This document shows positions 34,460 through 43,326 of a stretch of DNA of 64,000 nt, in pieces; within the stretch, counting starts at the first letter, position 1, and the number at the start of each line of letters is the position of its first letter. The DNA comes from Duncaniella sp. (GTDB lineage: Bacteria; Bacteroidota; Bacteroidia; Bacteroidales; Muribaculaceae). A model generated the notes under the pieces. That model did no database searches, was not told the DNA's origin, and saw nothing but the letters and a program-made list of their open reading frames with translations. The translations under genes and the position numbers were made by a program. Where the stretch lies: the NCBI GenBank assembly GCA_029056055.1, contig JAIDCC010000098.1, positions 1 to 64,000 of the forward strand, given 5' to 3'.

Positions 34460-35776
34460 TTATGTGAAAAGATATTCGCTCAGGCGGTTGAGAGCCTCCA
34501 CCTTATCCTCCTTACGGATGAGGAAGGAGATGTTGTAGTTGGAACCGCCGTAGCTAATCATTCTGACCGGGAGGTCTTTGAGAGCCTCCATCGCGCGGGC
34601 CTCATATCCTGTGTTGGTCCAGTCCATGTTGCCCACGACGCAGATGATTACCATGTCGCGGTCTACGGTCACAGTACCATACTGCTTGAGGTCGGCCACG
34701 ATTTCAGGAAGGAAACGTTCCGAGTCGATAGTAAGCGACACACCAACCTCGCTCGTCGCAATCATATCGATAGGAGTCTTGTATTTCTCGAACGTCTCGA
34801 AGACGCGGGTGAGGAAGCCATAGGCGAGGAGCATTCGCGAGCTCTTGATTTTGATGGCTATGACATTGTCTTTTGCAGCCACGGCCTTGATGGCGGGCTC
34901 AGTCACGTTGTTATAGATGAGCGTGCCGTGAGCCTCGGGATCCATCGTGTTTAGCAGTCTGACGGGAATGTTGTTGACCTTCGCGGGCAGCACACACGTC
35001 GGGTGAAGGATTTTCGCACCGAAGTAGGCGAGCTCGGCAGCCTCTTCAAAATGAAGTTCCGAAACGGGACGGGTGTTTTCAACGAAACGGGGGTCGTTGT
35101 TGTGCATACCGTCGATATCGGTCCAGATTTCAATCTCGTCGGCCTCAATAGCGGCTCCAATGAGCGACGCCGTGTAGTCCGACCCTCCGCGCTGAAGGTT
35201 GTCAATCTCTCCGCGGTCGTTGCGGCAGATGAAGCCCTGAGTGACGTAGATTTCCGCGTCGGCATATTTGTCGAGTAGGGGCTTGATGTTCAGACGGATA
35301 TGCTTTGTATCCGGCTCTCCGTTCTGGCCTGTCTTCATGAATTCGAGAGCCGGAAGCTGTTCGGCATAGATGCCGCGCTCGTTGAGCAGGAGAACCATCA
35401 TCATCACGCTCATCATTTCGCCCTGCGCGAGGATGATTTTTTCCTCGACAGGTGTGAAGGAGTCGCGTGTAGTAAACGAACGGATATAGTTAAACGTCGC
35501 CTTGATTTCTTTCAAAGCGCGTTCACGGGTTTCGTGTTTATCGTAGAGTGCCGGGATGGTCTTGAGATATTTCGACTCAAGCAGATTGATAGTCTCTTTA
35601 GCACCGTTGGGATTACCCTTATACAGATAATCGGCAATCTCGACGAGAGCGTTGGTAGTGCCCGACATGGCCGAAAGCACTATGATGTTTTTTCCGCGGG
35701 GTGCGACAAGGTCGGCTACGTGGCGAATACGTTCGGCCGATCCGACCGATGTTCCTCCGAATTTAAGAACTTTCAT
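34460..35776 (-). CDS. lysC: Aspartate kinase
   Basis: Phosphorylates aspartate at the head of the lysine/threonine/methionine pathway. The kinase motif KFGGTSVGSAERI is at the N-terminus; GGSDYTASLIGAAIEADEIEIWTD carries the aspartate-binding part. Two ACT domains occupy the last 140 residues (AVAAKDNVIAIKIKSS and VICVVGNM), expected to bind lysine or threonine as inhibitor. It is a monofunctional enzyme (438 aa), not fused to homoserine dehydrogenase. It leads the lysC-lysA operon. Confidence 0.95.
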   Translation of the reverse strand: MKVLKFGGTSVGSAERIRHVADLVAPRGKNIIVLSAMSGTTNALVEIADYLYKGNPNGAKETINLLESKYLKTIPALYDKHETRERALKEIKATFNYIRSFTTRDSFTPVEEKIILAQGEMMSVMMMVLLLNERGIYAEQLPALEFMKTGQNGEPDTKHIRLNIKPLLDKYADAEIYVTQGFICRNDRGEIDNLQRGGSDYTASLIGAAIEADEIEIWTDIDGMHNNDPRFVENTRPVSELHFEEAAELAYFGAKILHPTCVLPAKVNNIPVRLLNTMDPEAHGTLIYNNVTEPAIKAVAAKDNVIAIKIKSSRMLLAYGFLTRVFETFEKYKTPIDMIATSEVGVSLTIDSERFLPEIVADLKQYGTVTVDRDMVIICVVGNMDWTNTGYEARAMEALKDLPVRMISYGGSNYNISFLIRKEDKVEALNRLSEYLFT

Positions 35777-35995
35777 ACGTTGATGATTTAGGCGCTTTCA
35801 CGCAATTTCGCTACAAAATTACGAAAAAAAATCCAATCACCATACGAAAGAGTTAAATCTTTTTACAAAAAGACAACCAAAAGCCCGATTTAGGTAGATT
35901 AATGCTCTCACGAGCAAGCAATGAGAATAAAAATGCTTGGTTTTGAGTCGGAAATCAAAAATTAGCACCATGGAAGAGGTTCCCTCTCCCGCAGC
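35777..35995 (-). promoter_or_regulatory. lysC upstream region with promoter -7 element
   Basis: About 219 bases between RNase Z and lysC. On the minus strand TAATTTTG (35814-35821) matches the -7 element, about 40 bases before lysC. Further up, CAAGCA and TGCTTG form an inverted repeat around 13 bases (about 35910-35940). I see no lysine riboswitch fold. Confidence 0.45.
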
Positions 35996-36916
35996 CTACA
36001 ACAGGTCCATTCTCAAGCCTTCGTTTGCAAGAACGGTATTCGGAAAGATTTCTTTCGCCTGGTCGAGAAGCAACAGCTCTCCCTCGACATAGCGTTTTGA
36101 GAAATGACCGATAATCAATTGTTTCGCACCGGCATCGCGAGCTGTCTCGGCAGCCTGAACTGAAGTGGAGTGTCCGCGTTCGCGGGCCAGCGCAGCCAGT
36201 GAGTGGTCGTAGGTCGCCTCATGGTAAACGGTATTGACACCGGAGATATCTTCAGCAATTTTAGCGTTCGGCATGGTGTCAGAGCAATAGGCGTAGCTCA
36301 TCTGTGGGTCGGGTGCGGTCGTCAGCGCAGCGTTCGGGATGACGACACCGTTCTCCGTGACGAAGTCGGCACCATTCTTTATGTCGTTAAGTCGGGCGAC
36401 AGGGATATTATGAAATTTCACCATATCGCCGATGAGATGACGCGGTTTCGGCTTTTCCTCAAACACGAATCCTGTGCAGTCAATTCTGTGATAGAGCGGG
36501 AAGGTCCTGACAGTAATGCCATTGTCTTCGTAAATCACTCTACGCTCACCGGGCGTCAGTTCGTCATAGATGATTTCGAAAGGCGACTGGCGGCAAAAGT
36601 AGTCTGTCACCTGCTTCAGAATTTTCGCTCCTTCCTTAAAGACATGTATCGTGACAGCTCCACCCGTCTGGTGCAAGCCCATAGTGGAAAGCAGACCGGG
36701 CAACCCGAACACATGGTCGCCGTGTAGATGAGAAATGAAAATGTGGCTGAGACGGTTGAATTTAAGTCCCATTTTCCTGAAGGAAGTCTGCGCCCCTTCG
36801 CCGCAGTCAATCATAAAGAGTTTGTCGCGGAAATCAATCACCTGACACGACGGCTGGTGTCGTGCCGAGGGAGTTGCCGAGCCGCAACCGAGGATATTTA
36901 CTCTGAATTTTGCCAT
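35996..36916 (-). CDS. rnz: Ribonuclease Z
   Basis: Cuts tRNA precursors at the 3' end; matching tRNAs without encoded CCA, such as tRNA-Ser here, need this enzyme. It has the metallo-beta-lactamase zinc motif SHLHGDH (His63, His65, Asp67, His68), later GHFSKRY and HEATYDHS. The length of 306 aa is that of the short, bacterial RNase Z. The gene lies 85 bases after galK with the same orientation. Confidence 0.92.
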   Translation of the reverse strand: MAKFRVNILGCGSATPSARHQPSCQVIDFRDKLFMIDCGEGAQTSFRKMGLKFNRLSHIFISHLHGDHVFGLPGLLSTMGLHQTGGAVTIHVFKEGAKILKQVTDYFCRQSPFEIIYDELTPGERRVIYEDNGITVRTFPLYHRIDCTGFVFEEKPKPRHLIGDMVKFHNIPVARLNDIKNGADFVTENGVVIPNAALTTAPDPQMSYAYCSDTMPNAKIAEDISGVNTVYHEATYDHSLAALARERGHSTSVQAAETARDAGAKQLIIGHFSKRYVEGELLLLDQAKEIFPNTVLANEGLRMDLL

Positions 36917-37001
36917 GAAGACAGAAGGAAAAGGGGAAAGTGTGAGGCGGACGCGATTGTCCGCCTCACTGATTAGGTCTTTTGTGCCGGTCTGACGGGG
37001 A

Positions 37002-38144
37002 TTATTCCTCTATGCGGCGAGCGCCGTCTGAAACGACCACATCATAGATTTTGGGAGCGTGGCCATATTTTTCGGCAAACTTGGCGGTCACGGTCTCGAT
37101 AAATTTCGGATAGACCTCGTCGCTGACAAGGTTGATGGTGCAGCCGCCGAAGCCGCCGCCCATGATGCGAGAACCGGTGACACCACATTCGCGGGCGATG
37201 TCGTTGAGATAGTCGAGTTCCTCGCAGCTCACCTCATAGTCCTTCGAGAGACCATTGTGAGTGGCATACATCATTTTGCCGACGGTCTCAATGTCGCCGC
37301 GACCGAGTGCGTCGCAGACGTCGAGCACGCGCTCCTTCTCTTCAATGACGAATTTCGCACGCGAATAGTCCTCGGCCGAGATGTCGCTCTTGGCTGCATC
37401 GAGCATCTCCATTGTGGCGTCACGGAGGGTTTCGAGACCGAGACGCTTGGCCACGCGTTCGCACGATTCGCGACGCTTGTTGTAGGGAGAGTCAACGAGC
37501 TCATGTTTCACTACAGAGTCGACGAGCACGAGCTTGTAGCCGTTGAGCACGATAGGGAAGTACTCATACTCGAGCGAACGGCAGTCGAGGCGAATCAGAT
37601 GGTCTTTCTTACCGAAAACGCTTGCGAACTGGTCCATGATACCGCAGTTTACGCCGCAGTAGTTGTGTTCGGTCGACTGGCCGATTTTGGCAAGCTCAAA
37701 CTTCTCGATAGTGTTGTTGTTGAAGAGGTCGTTGAGCGCGAAAGCGAAGCACGACTCAAGAGCTGCCGACGAAGAGAGGCCTGCGCCAAGAGGCACATTG
37801 CCGTCGAAAACGGCATCGAAGCCTTTCACTACAAACCCGCGCTTGATTGTCTCGCGGCATACACCGAACACGTAGCGCGCCCACTGCTGCGAGGGTGCGT
37901 CTTCTTCGTTGAGACCGAAGGTTACTTCCTCGTCGAAGCCGATAGAGTAGAGGCGCACCTTGTCGGTGCCGTTGGGACGGATTTCGGCCATGATGACCTT
38001 GTCGATTGCACCGGGAAACACGAAGCCACCGTTGTAGTCAGTGTGCTCGCCGATAAGGTTGATGCGGCCGGCCGAAGCATAGAATATGCCGTCGCCTCCG
38101 AAATGCTTTTCAAAGGCGCTGTGGATAGTAGATTTAAGAGACAT
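37002..38144 (-). CDS. galK: Galactokinase
   Basis: Phosphorylates galactose at C1. All GHMP/galactokinase motifs are visible: GRINLIGEHTDYNGGFVFP at the N-terminus (galactose signature), PLGAGLSSSAALE (ATP-binding glycine loop) and GGGFGGCTINLV near the end. The length of 380 aa is normal. It follows a nucleotidyltransferase and galM in the same direction, with a 32-base gap. No galT is found in the window. Confidence 0.96.
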   Translation of the reverse strand: MSLKSTIHSAFEKHFGGDGIFYASAGRINLIGEHTDYNGGFVFPGAIDKVIMAEIRPNGTDKVRLYSIGFDEEVTFGLNEEDAPSQQWARYVFGVCRETIKRGFVVKGFDAVFDGNVPLGAGLSSSAALESCFAFALNDLFNNNTIEKFELAKIGQSTEHNYCGVNCGIMDQFASVFGKKDHLIRLDCRSLEYEYFPIVLNGYKLVLVDSVVKHELVDSPYNKRRESCERVAKRLGLETLRDATMEMLDAAKSDISAEDYSRAKFVIEEKERVLDVCDALGRGDIETVGKMMYATHNGLSKDYEVSCEELDYLNDIARECGVTGSRIMGGGFGGCTINLVSDEVYPKFIETVTAKFAEKYGHAPKIYDVVVSDGARRIEE

Positions 38145-38176
38145 TTTGCGTATGGGGTGTTAAGTGAAAAACTGTT

Positions 38177-39082
38177 TTAGAACATCTTGTCGGGATAGGT
38201 GCCGTCGGCATGGAGAGCTGCAAGCTTCTCGACAACGCCGGGGCGGTCTGCCGAGTAGGTCACGCCAAACCACTTCGAATCGGTGTCGAGCACCTTGACA
38301 GTTGCCTCGCCGTTCTTGATGAGCGTGTCGATGACGAGGGGAATGAAAAATTCGCTCTTGGGCACAGAAATCTTCTCGTCGAGGAAGTGACGGAACTCGC
38401 GGTCGGAGTAGTCGAAATAGTCGGGTGTGAAACCCCAGAGATTCATCGACACGGGGGTGTTGGGCTCGAGCTTCTGCTCCTTGCCCTCCTCGTCGGTAAA
38501 GACGATTGAGCCGTCGGGAGCGTAGGAGATAGCTGTGCGCTCGACTACACCGGTGAGAAGGCCGTCGTCAGAGGTGGAGCAAACGCCGCGCGAAACAGAG
38601 CCGTTCTCGGTCATGGTGTTGCCTACGCGGAAACCTACCATAGAGTAGTCGCCCTTGCGGTCGCGGGGACGCATGAGGTCTTCGGCAATGACGCGGAAAG
38701 CGTCACGGCCGTAGAAATCGTCGGCATTGATGACGGCAAAGGGTTCTTTTATCACCTCGCTGCCCATCAGTACGGCATGGTTTGTGCCCCAGGGTTTCGT
38801 GCGGTCAGCCGGACAAGTGTAGCCTTCGGGGAGCTTGTCGGTGCTCTGGAATACTACTTCTACGGGGATGTGACCTTCATACTTCGAAAGAATTTTGTCG
38901 CGGAAGTCCTGCTCGAAATCCTTGCGGATGACGAACACTACCTTGCCGAATCCGGCCTGAATTGCATCATAGATTGAATAATCCATAATGGTCTGACCCT
39001 GAGGGCCCAGGGGGTCGAGTTGCTTAAGACCGCCGTAACGGCTGCCCATACCGGCTGCGAGCACAAAAAGAGTGGGTTTCAT
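38177..39082 (-). CDS. Sugar-phosphate nucleotidyltransferase-like protein, 301 aa
   Basis: A nucleotidyltransferase with the start LFVLAAGMGSRYGGLKQLDP, containing the G-x-G-x-R-x3-K signature of sugar-nucleotide pyrophosphorylases; AVINADDFYG holds the metal-binding Asp residues. It lies between galM and galK, so it may act on galactose-1-phosphate or glucose-1-phosphate and replace galT by a pyrophosphorylase route. That role is an inference from context; the true substrate is not evident from motifs. Confidence 0.75.
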   Translation of the reverse strand: MKPTLFVLAAGMGSRYGGLKQLDPLGPQGQTIMDYSIYDAIQAGFGKVVFVIRKDFEQDFRDKILSKYEGHIPVEVVFQSTDKLPEGYTCPADRTKPWGTNHAVLMGSEVIKEPFAVINADDFYGRDAFRVIAEDLMRPRDRKGDYSMVGFRVGNTMTENGSVSRGVCSTSDDGLLTGVVERTAISYAPDGSIVFTDEEGKEQKLEPNTPVSMNLWGFTPDYFDYSDREFRHFLDEKISVPKSEFFIPLVIDTLIKNGEATVKVLDTDSKWFGVTYSADRPGVVEKLAALHADGTYPDKMF

Positions 39083-39149
39083 TTACGTTTGAGCTATTCG
39101 TTTTATCTGATTTTTACTTTCGAGGAGAAGAGGCCGGAAAATTGCTTTG

Positions 39150-40187
39150 TCAAGCAAATTTGAATACTATAGTTTCGTCATAGTGTTCGCCGGGACGAAG
39201 CAGCGATGACGGAAATTCCGCGTGATTGGGGGCGTCGGGGAAACCCTGACATTCTATCGCCACGCCATCATAATCGTGATAGGCGTAGCCGTCGGGAGCC
39301 TGGGGACAACCCTCAAGCCAGTTGCCGGTGTAGACCTGCATACCGGGCTGCGTGGTGAGTACTTCCATCTTGATGCCCGAATCGACACCTTCGAGGAGTG
39401 CCACACTCTGAAGTTTGCCTTTCTGGTAGTCGTCTATCACCCAGCAGTGGTCGTAACCTTTGCCCACCTTGAGCGGGTGGAAATCTGCATGGATGTCTTT
39501 ACCTATTTCTTTGGCTTTGGTGAAATCCATCGGCGTTCCTTCTACTGGGGCGATTTCGCCGGTGGGAATCTGGGTGTCGTCGGTAGGGAGATAGTGCGAG
39601 GCCTTGAGCGTCAGCTTATGATTGAGCACCGTTCCCGATGTCGCGCCGTCGAGATTGAAGTAAGCGTGATTGGTGAGATTGACCACGGTGGCAGCATCTG
39701 ACGTTGCTTCAAGGTGCAGACGCAGTTCGCAGTCATCAGTCCATGTGTACGTGGCTTTGACGTAAAGCTTTCCGGGATAACCCTCCTCACCGTCCTCGGG
39801 AGAATAGCTGAACACCACAGCGTTGTCGCCCTCGGTCTTGGCTTCCCAGATGCGATTTTGAAAACCTGTCGGGCCTCCGTGAAGTGCATTCGGGCCGTTG
39901 TTGATGGCGAGCTGGTATTCCGTGCCGTCTATCGAAAATTTGCCCTTGGCAATTCGATTGGCGAAACGTCCGGGAATTTTGCCCATGCAGGGACCATCCT
40001 GAAAATAGTCGCCGGCGTTCTTATAACCGAGTGCCACCTCGGTGAGCTTCCCGTCTTTGTCGGGCACGGCAATCGAAACGATACCGGCGCCGAGTGTGGA
40101 GAGCACCACGCGCGCGCCGCGCGAATTGGTGATGGTATGGAACAGAGCTTCGCCTATCGGGGTGGAGTGGGCTGTAATGTCAATCAT
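39150..40187 (-). CDS. galM: Aldose 1-epimerase (mutarotase)
   Basis: Interconverts alpha and beta anomers of galactose before galactokinase. Motifs seen are GRFANRIAKGKFSIDG, NGPNALHGGPTGF, and NHAYFNLDG (with the catalytic His), and the catalytic Glu lies in the C-terminal VAIECQGFPDAPNH. The length of 345 aa is normal. There is no signal peptide, so it acts in the cytoplasm. First gene of the galM-nucleotidyltransferase-galK run. Confidence 0.93.
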   Translation of the reverse strand: MIDITAHSTPIGEALFHTITNSRGARVVLSTLGAGIVSIAVPDKDGKLTEVALGYKNAGDYFQDGPCMGKIPGRFANRIAKGKFSIDGTEYQLAINNGPNALHGGPTGFQNRIWEAKTEGDNAVVFSYSPEDGEEGYPGKLYVKATYTWTDDCELRLHLEATSDAATVVNLTNHAYFNLDGATSGTVLNHKLTLKASHYLPTDDTQIPTGEIAPVEGTPMDFTKAKEIGKDIHADFHPLKVGKGYDHCWVIDDYQKGKLQSVALLEGVDSGIKMEVLTTQPGMQVYTGNWLEGCPQAPDGYAYHDYDGVAIECQGFPDAPNHAEFPSSLLRPGEHYDETIVFKFA

Positions 40188-40230
40188 GGCTGATTCTGAT
40201 TTTGAGCGTTTGAGTGAGGGAAAGATTGAA

Positions 40231-40785
40231 TTAATCGAAGGTCATTTCGTCGAAGCCTGCCACGTCCAGTTCGTCTTCGTTGTAGGAATCCGAACCATAG
40301 AGTTCGTCGTCGTCAAACTCCGAATCGGCTGCCGCGCGGGCTGCCTTGGCATCTATCTCGGCGTCGAAGTCGTCAAGGTTGGTGAGCTGCTTGGGAGCAT
40401 TGCCCATCTTGACCGTACACAATGGTTCCGAAAGGTGCTTGCCGGGGTGCATCTTCTTCATTTCTATAAAGAAACTCCGGTCGGTGAAATAGTCGAACAC
40501 CCAGACCAGACGCTGGCCTTCGTCTTCAATGAAATCGGAAATGGGGGTGTCGTCCATCAGATAGACGTCCTGCGAAGAATCACTTCCCATATCTTCGAGC
40601 GAAATTTCCTGCTCGCGTTCCCAATCGTCATCGCATATAAAAAACGAGCTGAGGAGATTTTTGTCGTAATCCACGCTCTCGCATATCACGTCGCGAAGCT
40701 CGCGAAACGAAGCGTCGGCATCAATCTCTATCTCTCGTCTGAAATTGTCTACCTCGTCAGAGACGAGACGGAAAGTATATACCAT
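40231..40785 (-). CDS. pRiA4b ORF3-like family protein, 184 aa
   Basis: The first 130 residues match the pRiA4b ORF3-like pattern (YTFRLVSDEVDNFRREIEID; SFRELRDVICESVDYD; SFFICDDDWEREQEI; LVWVFDYFTDRSFFIEM). The C-terminus is a very acidic low-complexity tail (FDDDELYGSDSYNEDELD). Function is unknown in the family, which is often chromosomal in Bacteroidetes despite its plasmid name. It has its own promoter (40810-40840). Confidence 0.75.
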   Translation of the reverse strand: MVYTFRLVSDEVDNFRREIEIDADASFRELRDVICESVDYDKNLLSSFFICDDDWEREQEISLEDMGSDSSQDVYLMDDTPISDFIEDEGQRLVWVFDYFTDRSFFIEMKKMHPGKHLSEPLCTVKMGNAPKQLTNLDDFDAEIDAKAARAAADSEFDDDELYGSDSYNEDELDVAGFDEMTFD

Positions 40786-40809
40786 AATAGTGTTGAGTTT
40801 TTATCTGTG

Positions 40810-40840
40810 CGAAAGTAGTGATAACTTTTCAAACTTCAAA
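40810..40840 (-). promoter_or_regulatory. Promoter of the pRiA4b ORF3-like gene
   Basis: On the minus strand: TTTG (40837-40840), 19 bases, then TACTTTCG (40810-40817), 25 bases upstream of the ATG at 40785. Confidence 0.6.
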
Positions 40841-40845
40841 ACGAA

Positions 40846-41364
40846 TTAACCAAAATTATCCTTTTTAGCGAAAAACTTTAGAAATTCCTGTTCGAAATTG
40901 GGCGTGAACACTCCGCCTCCTATCGAGGCGCGGATATCGTCAAGCGTAAAGAAACGCCCTCCGTCGAGTTCTTCCGAGGGCCGGGGCGGTGTGTCGGTGA
41001 CTGCCGTAAAGACATTCACAAGTTCGCGCTCCACCTGCGACTCGAATACGTAGCTGCCGAGAAAACAGGGGTCGAATCCTTCAAGTCCGAGCTCTTCGCG
41101 TGCCTCGCGGCGCAACGCCGCACCGACCTCCTCGCCGTAATCTACATGACCTCCCACCGAGGTGTCCCATTTGCCGGGCTGAATGTCTTTCCACTCCGGA
41201 CGTTTCTGAAGAAACATCCGACCCTCGCGGTCGAAAACGTGCAGATGCACCACGGGGTGAAGCAATTTCGCCCCCGAGTGGCATTCGGCTCGTGTGGCTT
41301 TCCCTATAGTGACACCTTCGGGGGTCACTACCGGAAACAATTCGCTGCTGTTGTCGGTCTTCAT
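40846..41364 (-). CDS. NUDIX hydrolase, 172 aa
   Basis: The full NUDIX box is present as GGHVDYGEEVGAALRREARE followed by ELGLEG, fitting G-x5-E-x7-REUxEExGU. Upstream, GAKLLHPVVHLHVFD and LQKRPEWKDIQPGKWD resemble isopentenyl-diphosphate isomerase-like and YfcD-like NUDIX proteins. I choose the ATG at 41364, which overlaps the phosphatase stop (ATGA), rather than the in-frame codon 24 bases further up. It is coupled to the phosphatase gene. The substrate is unknown. Confidence 0.88.
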   Translation of the reverse strand: MKTDNSSELFPVVTPEGVTIGKATRAECHSGAKLLHPVVHLHVFDREGRMFLQKRPEWKDIQPGKWDTSVGGHVDYGEEVGAALRREAREELGLEGFDPCFLGSYVFESQVERELVNVFTAVTDTPPRPSEELDGGRFFTLDDIRASIGGGVFTPNFEQEFLKFFAKKDNFG

Positions 41365-42623
41365 AGCTGATACTCGATAGGAAGGCATTTGTTCATATAC
41401 TCGAGCGCGTCGGCAAGAGGGGTATAGATAGTGGTGCGACCGGGAATCAACGTTGTGGGCACTTCGTTGAAATCAACCCTGACATACATTCTGCCCGAAT
41501 TGGCTCGGAGGAGAATCATTCGGAGGTTTGAAGCCATAGGAATGACGTAGAAATCGCGCCAGTGCTGTTCTACCGTATCAAAATAGTTGGTCATGTAGTA
41601 GCAGCCCGGAATGTGGAGCTGCGCCAGCAAGGGCATCATGGTTTCCGCATGGCCGAAACGCAGCATCACGGTGTAGGGGTTCTTTCCCGAGGCTGCCTCT
41701 TCGAGTGTCTTAATCAGATTGCTGACAAGCGCCGAGGTCATCTGCGGCGCAGCTTGCGAAAGGGTAGAGGCTGAATGAGTCAGATAATGCTCGAGGTTGG
41801 AAACCGACCACATCAGGGCGAGCTCCTGCTTCGAAAGATAGCGGGTCATGTCGATGTTCATCCCCATCGCACCGCACGCGCTCACGATTTTAAATACATC
41901 TCGCGAGAAGTCGCGGTCTTCTTTATCCGTGCCTGTCGCAACGCCCATCGCTTTGGCCACTGTTGTCGGAACGGTTGTGGCCGCGTAGTCGTCGAGCACC
42001 TTTCGCCATTCGCCGGCATTGATGTAGTCTTGGTAGTATGTGTCGCTCTCCCACGGACGGACGAGCGGCGAGTTCTGCGGACCTGAGGAAGTGTAGATTT
42101 CTACATTATTGTTAAGACGTGTCAGCTGATGGGTGAATTCATCCATCGAGGCCACGCATCGGGGCACCCTCGAGGCGATGGCATTGACTTTAGTCCCGTT
42201 AAAAAGGTCGGGGCAGAGTTTGTGCATCCTCGACGCTATGGCACGCTGCTCGGCCATTCCGAGCGAATCGAGCGCGCCCCAACGCTGCGCCGTGGCTGTT
42301 CTCACGCTCTCGCAGAGTTTGAGCATCTGGCGCCCTTTGTCGGTCAACGTTCCGTCTGTCTCGGCTTTGCGGAGATGCTTTTCCACTTTGTCTACCGTCT
42401 TGGCCGATGACATGAAGCGCGCGCCGTGGCGTCCGACATGATTGATGAACACCGGAGTGAGCGAGTCGGGTATAGCGGCGAGCAAGGGGTCGACTGTCGG
42501 GTAGGGCATGGCGCTCCCTTCGCACTGCTCGACGGTGATTTTCACCTCGGCAGCCGTCGCAGCGTTATGTCCTGCGGCTCCTGCAAGGACTATTGCGGCA
42601 AGAATTATCCTAAACCTTTTCAT
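41361..42623 (-). CDS. Secreted histidine acid phosphatase, MINPP-like, 420 aa
   Basis: A signal peptide (RIILAAIVLAGAAGHNAATA) directs it to the periplasm or outside. The histidine-phosphatase motif is RHGARF (near residue 65; usual form RHGxRxP). The acid-base motif near residue 325 is HAE (RFGHAETMMPLL), the form typical of multiple-inositol-polyphosphate phosphatases, rather than the HD of many phytases. It may release phosphate from phytate or other organic phosphates in the gut. The stop overlaps the NUDIX start, so the two are coupled. Confidence 0.82.
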   Translation of the reverse strand: MKRFRIILAAIVLAGAAGHNAATAAEVKITVEQCEGSAMPYPTVDPLLAAIPDSLTPVFINHVGRHGARFMSSAKTVDKVEKHLRKAETDGTLTDKGRQMLKLCESVRTATAQRWGALDSLGMAEQRAIASRMHKLCPDLFNGTKVNAIASRVPRCVASMDEFTHQLTRLNNNVEIYTSSGPQNSPLVRPWESDTYYQDYINAGEWRKVLDDYAATTVPTTVAKAMGVATGTDKEDRDFSRDVFKIVSACGAMGMNIDMTRYLSKQELALMWSVSNLEHYLTHSASTLSQAAPQMTSALVSNLIKTLEEAASGKNPYTVMLRFGHAETMMPLLAQLHIPGCYYMTNYFDTVEQHWRDFYVIPMASNLRMILLRANSGRMYVRVDFNEVPTTLIPGRTTIYTPLADALEYMNKCLPIEYQL

Positions 42624-42641
42624 AAGACGGGATTTTTTTCG

Positions 42642-42649
42642 TAAATTTG
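42642..42649 (+). promoter_or_regulatory. -7 element for the TPR gene
   Basis: TAAATTTG lies 18 bases before the start codon of the TPR gene. The -33 part (TTTT about 42617-42620) falls within the first codons of the divergent phosphatase gene. The two divergent promoters overlap here. Confidence 0.5.
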
Positions 42650-42651
42650 CA

Positions 42652-42683
42652 CAAACTTACAAAAGAAATGGCGAATATACAAA
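42652..42683 (-). promoter_or_regulatory. Promoter of the phosphatase-NUDIX operon
   Basis: On the minus strand: TTTG (42680-42683), 20 bases, TAAGTTTG (42652-42659), a full match to the consensus. Its -33 part lies inside the TPR coding region, so it overlaps the divergent TPR promoter. Confidence 0.65.
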
Positions 42684-42940
42684 CAATCGACCGTTTAATT
42701 AACGATGGTGAATACGAAAAAGCGATTGACGCACTATCAGAGGCGATAACCGCTTCGCCCGACGATGACTCGCTACATTTTCGTCTCGGCAAGTTGCTCT
42801 GGCGACTCGACCGCCGCGCTGAAGCGACATCCGAATTTCTCAAGGCCATCGCGATTAATCCTGACTCCCCGGCCAATATCGCTTTGAGAGCCGCTCGCGA
42901 TGTGGCCGACTTCTTCAACCCCGACCTCTACAATCCCTGA
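42668..42940 (+). CDS. Tetratricopeptide-repeat protein, 90 aa
   Basis: A small protein of about two TPR units (GEYEKAIDALSEAITASPDD and RAEATSEFLKAIAINPDSP) without a signal peptide. The ATG at 42668 follows a promoter at the right distance. It is 8 bases before a MerR regulator gene and upstream of mltG. Its partner is unknown. Confidence 0.8.
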   Translation: MANIQTIDRLINDGEYEKAIDALSEAITASPDDDSLHFRLGKLLWRLDRRAEATSEFLKAIAINPDSPANIALRAARDVADFFNPDLYNP

Positions 42941-42948
42941 CTTCATTC

Positions 42949-43290
42949 ATGCGAAACTCCTCATCAAAGCTGTATTACAAAATCTCGGAAGCGTCTGAAA
43001 TTCTCGGTGTCCCTCCGTCGACCCTGCGGTTTTGGGAACGTGAATTTCACGGCACTATCTGTCCGCACCGCTCTGACAGAGGCACGCGCTACTACACCGA
43101 CGACGACCTCGAAGCGTTTCGCATGATAAAATTTCTCATCAAGGACCGAGGCCTTAAGGTCGAGGCGGCCCGTCAGGAAATTCGCCTCAACCGCGACGGC
43201 GTGGCCAAGAAAGCTGAGGCCATCCGCACTCTCGGGAGCGTGAGAGACCGCTTGCAGGGCATAATTGATGCGATGCACCAGTTCAGATAG
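42949..43290 (+). CDS. MerR-family transcriptional regulator, 113 aa
   Basis: The N-terminal winged helix (YYKISEASEILGVPPSTLRF, then WEREF) is of MerR type, with YYTDDDLEAFRMIKFLI and the coiled-coil helix after it. No cysteine metal site or effector domain is present: it is a short, stand-alone form common in Bacteroidetes. Its targets are unknown. Confidence 0.88.
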   Translation: MRNSSSKLYYKISEASEILGVPPSTLRFWEREFHGTICPHRSDRGTRYYTDDDLEAFRMIKFLIKDRGLKVEAARQEIRLNRDGVAKKAEAIRTLGSVRDRLQGIIDAMHQFR

Positions 43291-43326
43291 ACACTAATCG
43301 ATTCAGCAATCAATACGAAATACGAG

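Noticed and set aside
35777..35995. Lysine riboswitch upstream of lysC
   Set aside because: The leader between promoter and ATG is only about 35 bases, and no matching fold is seen.
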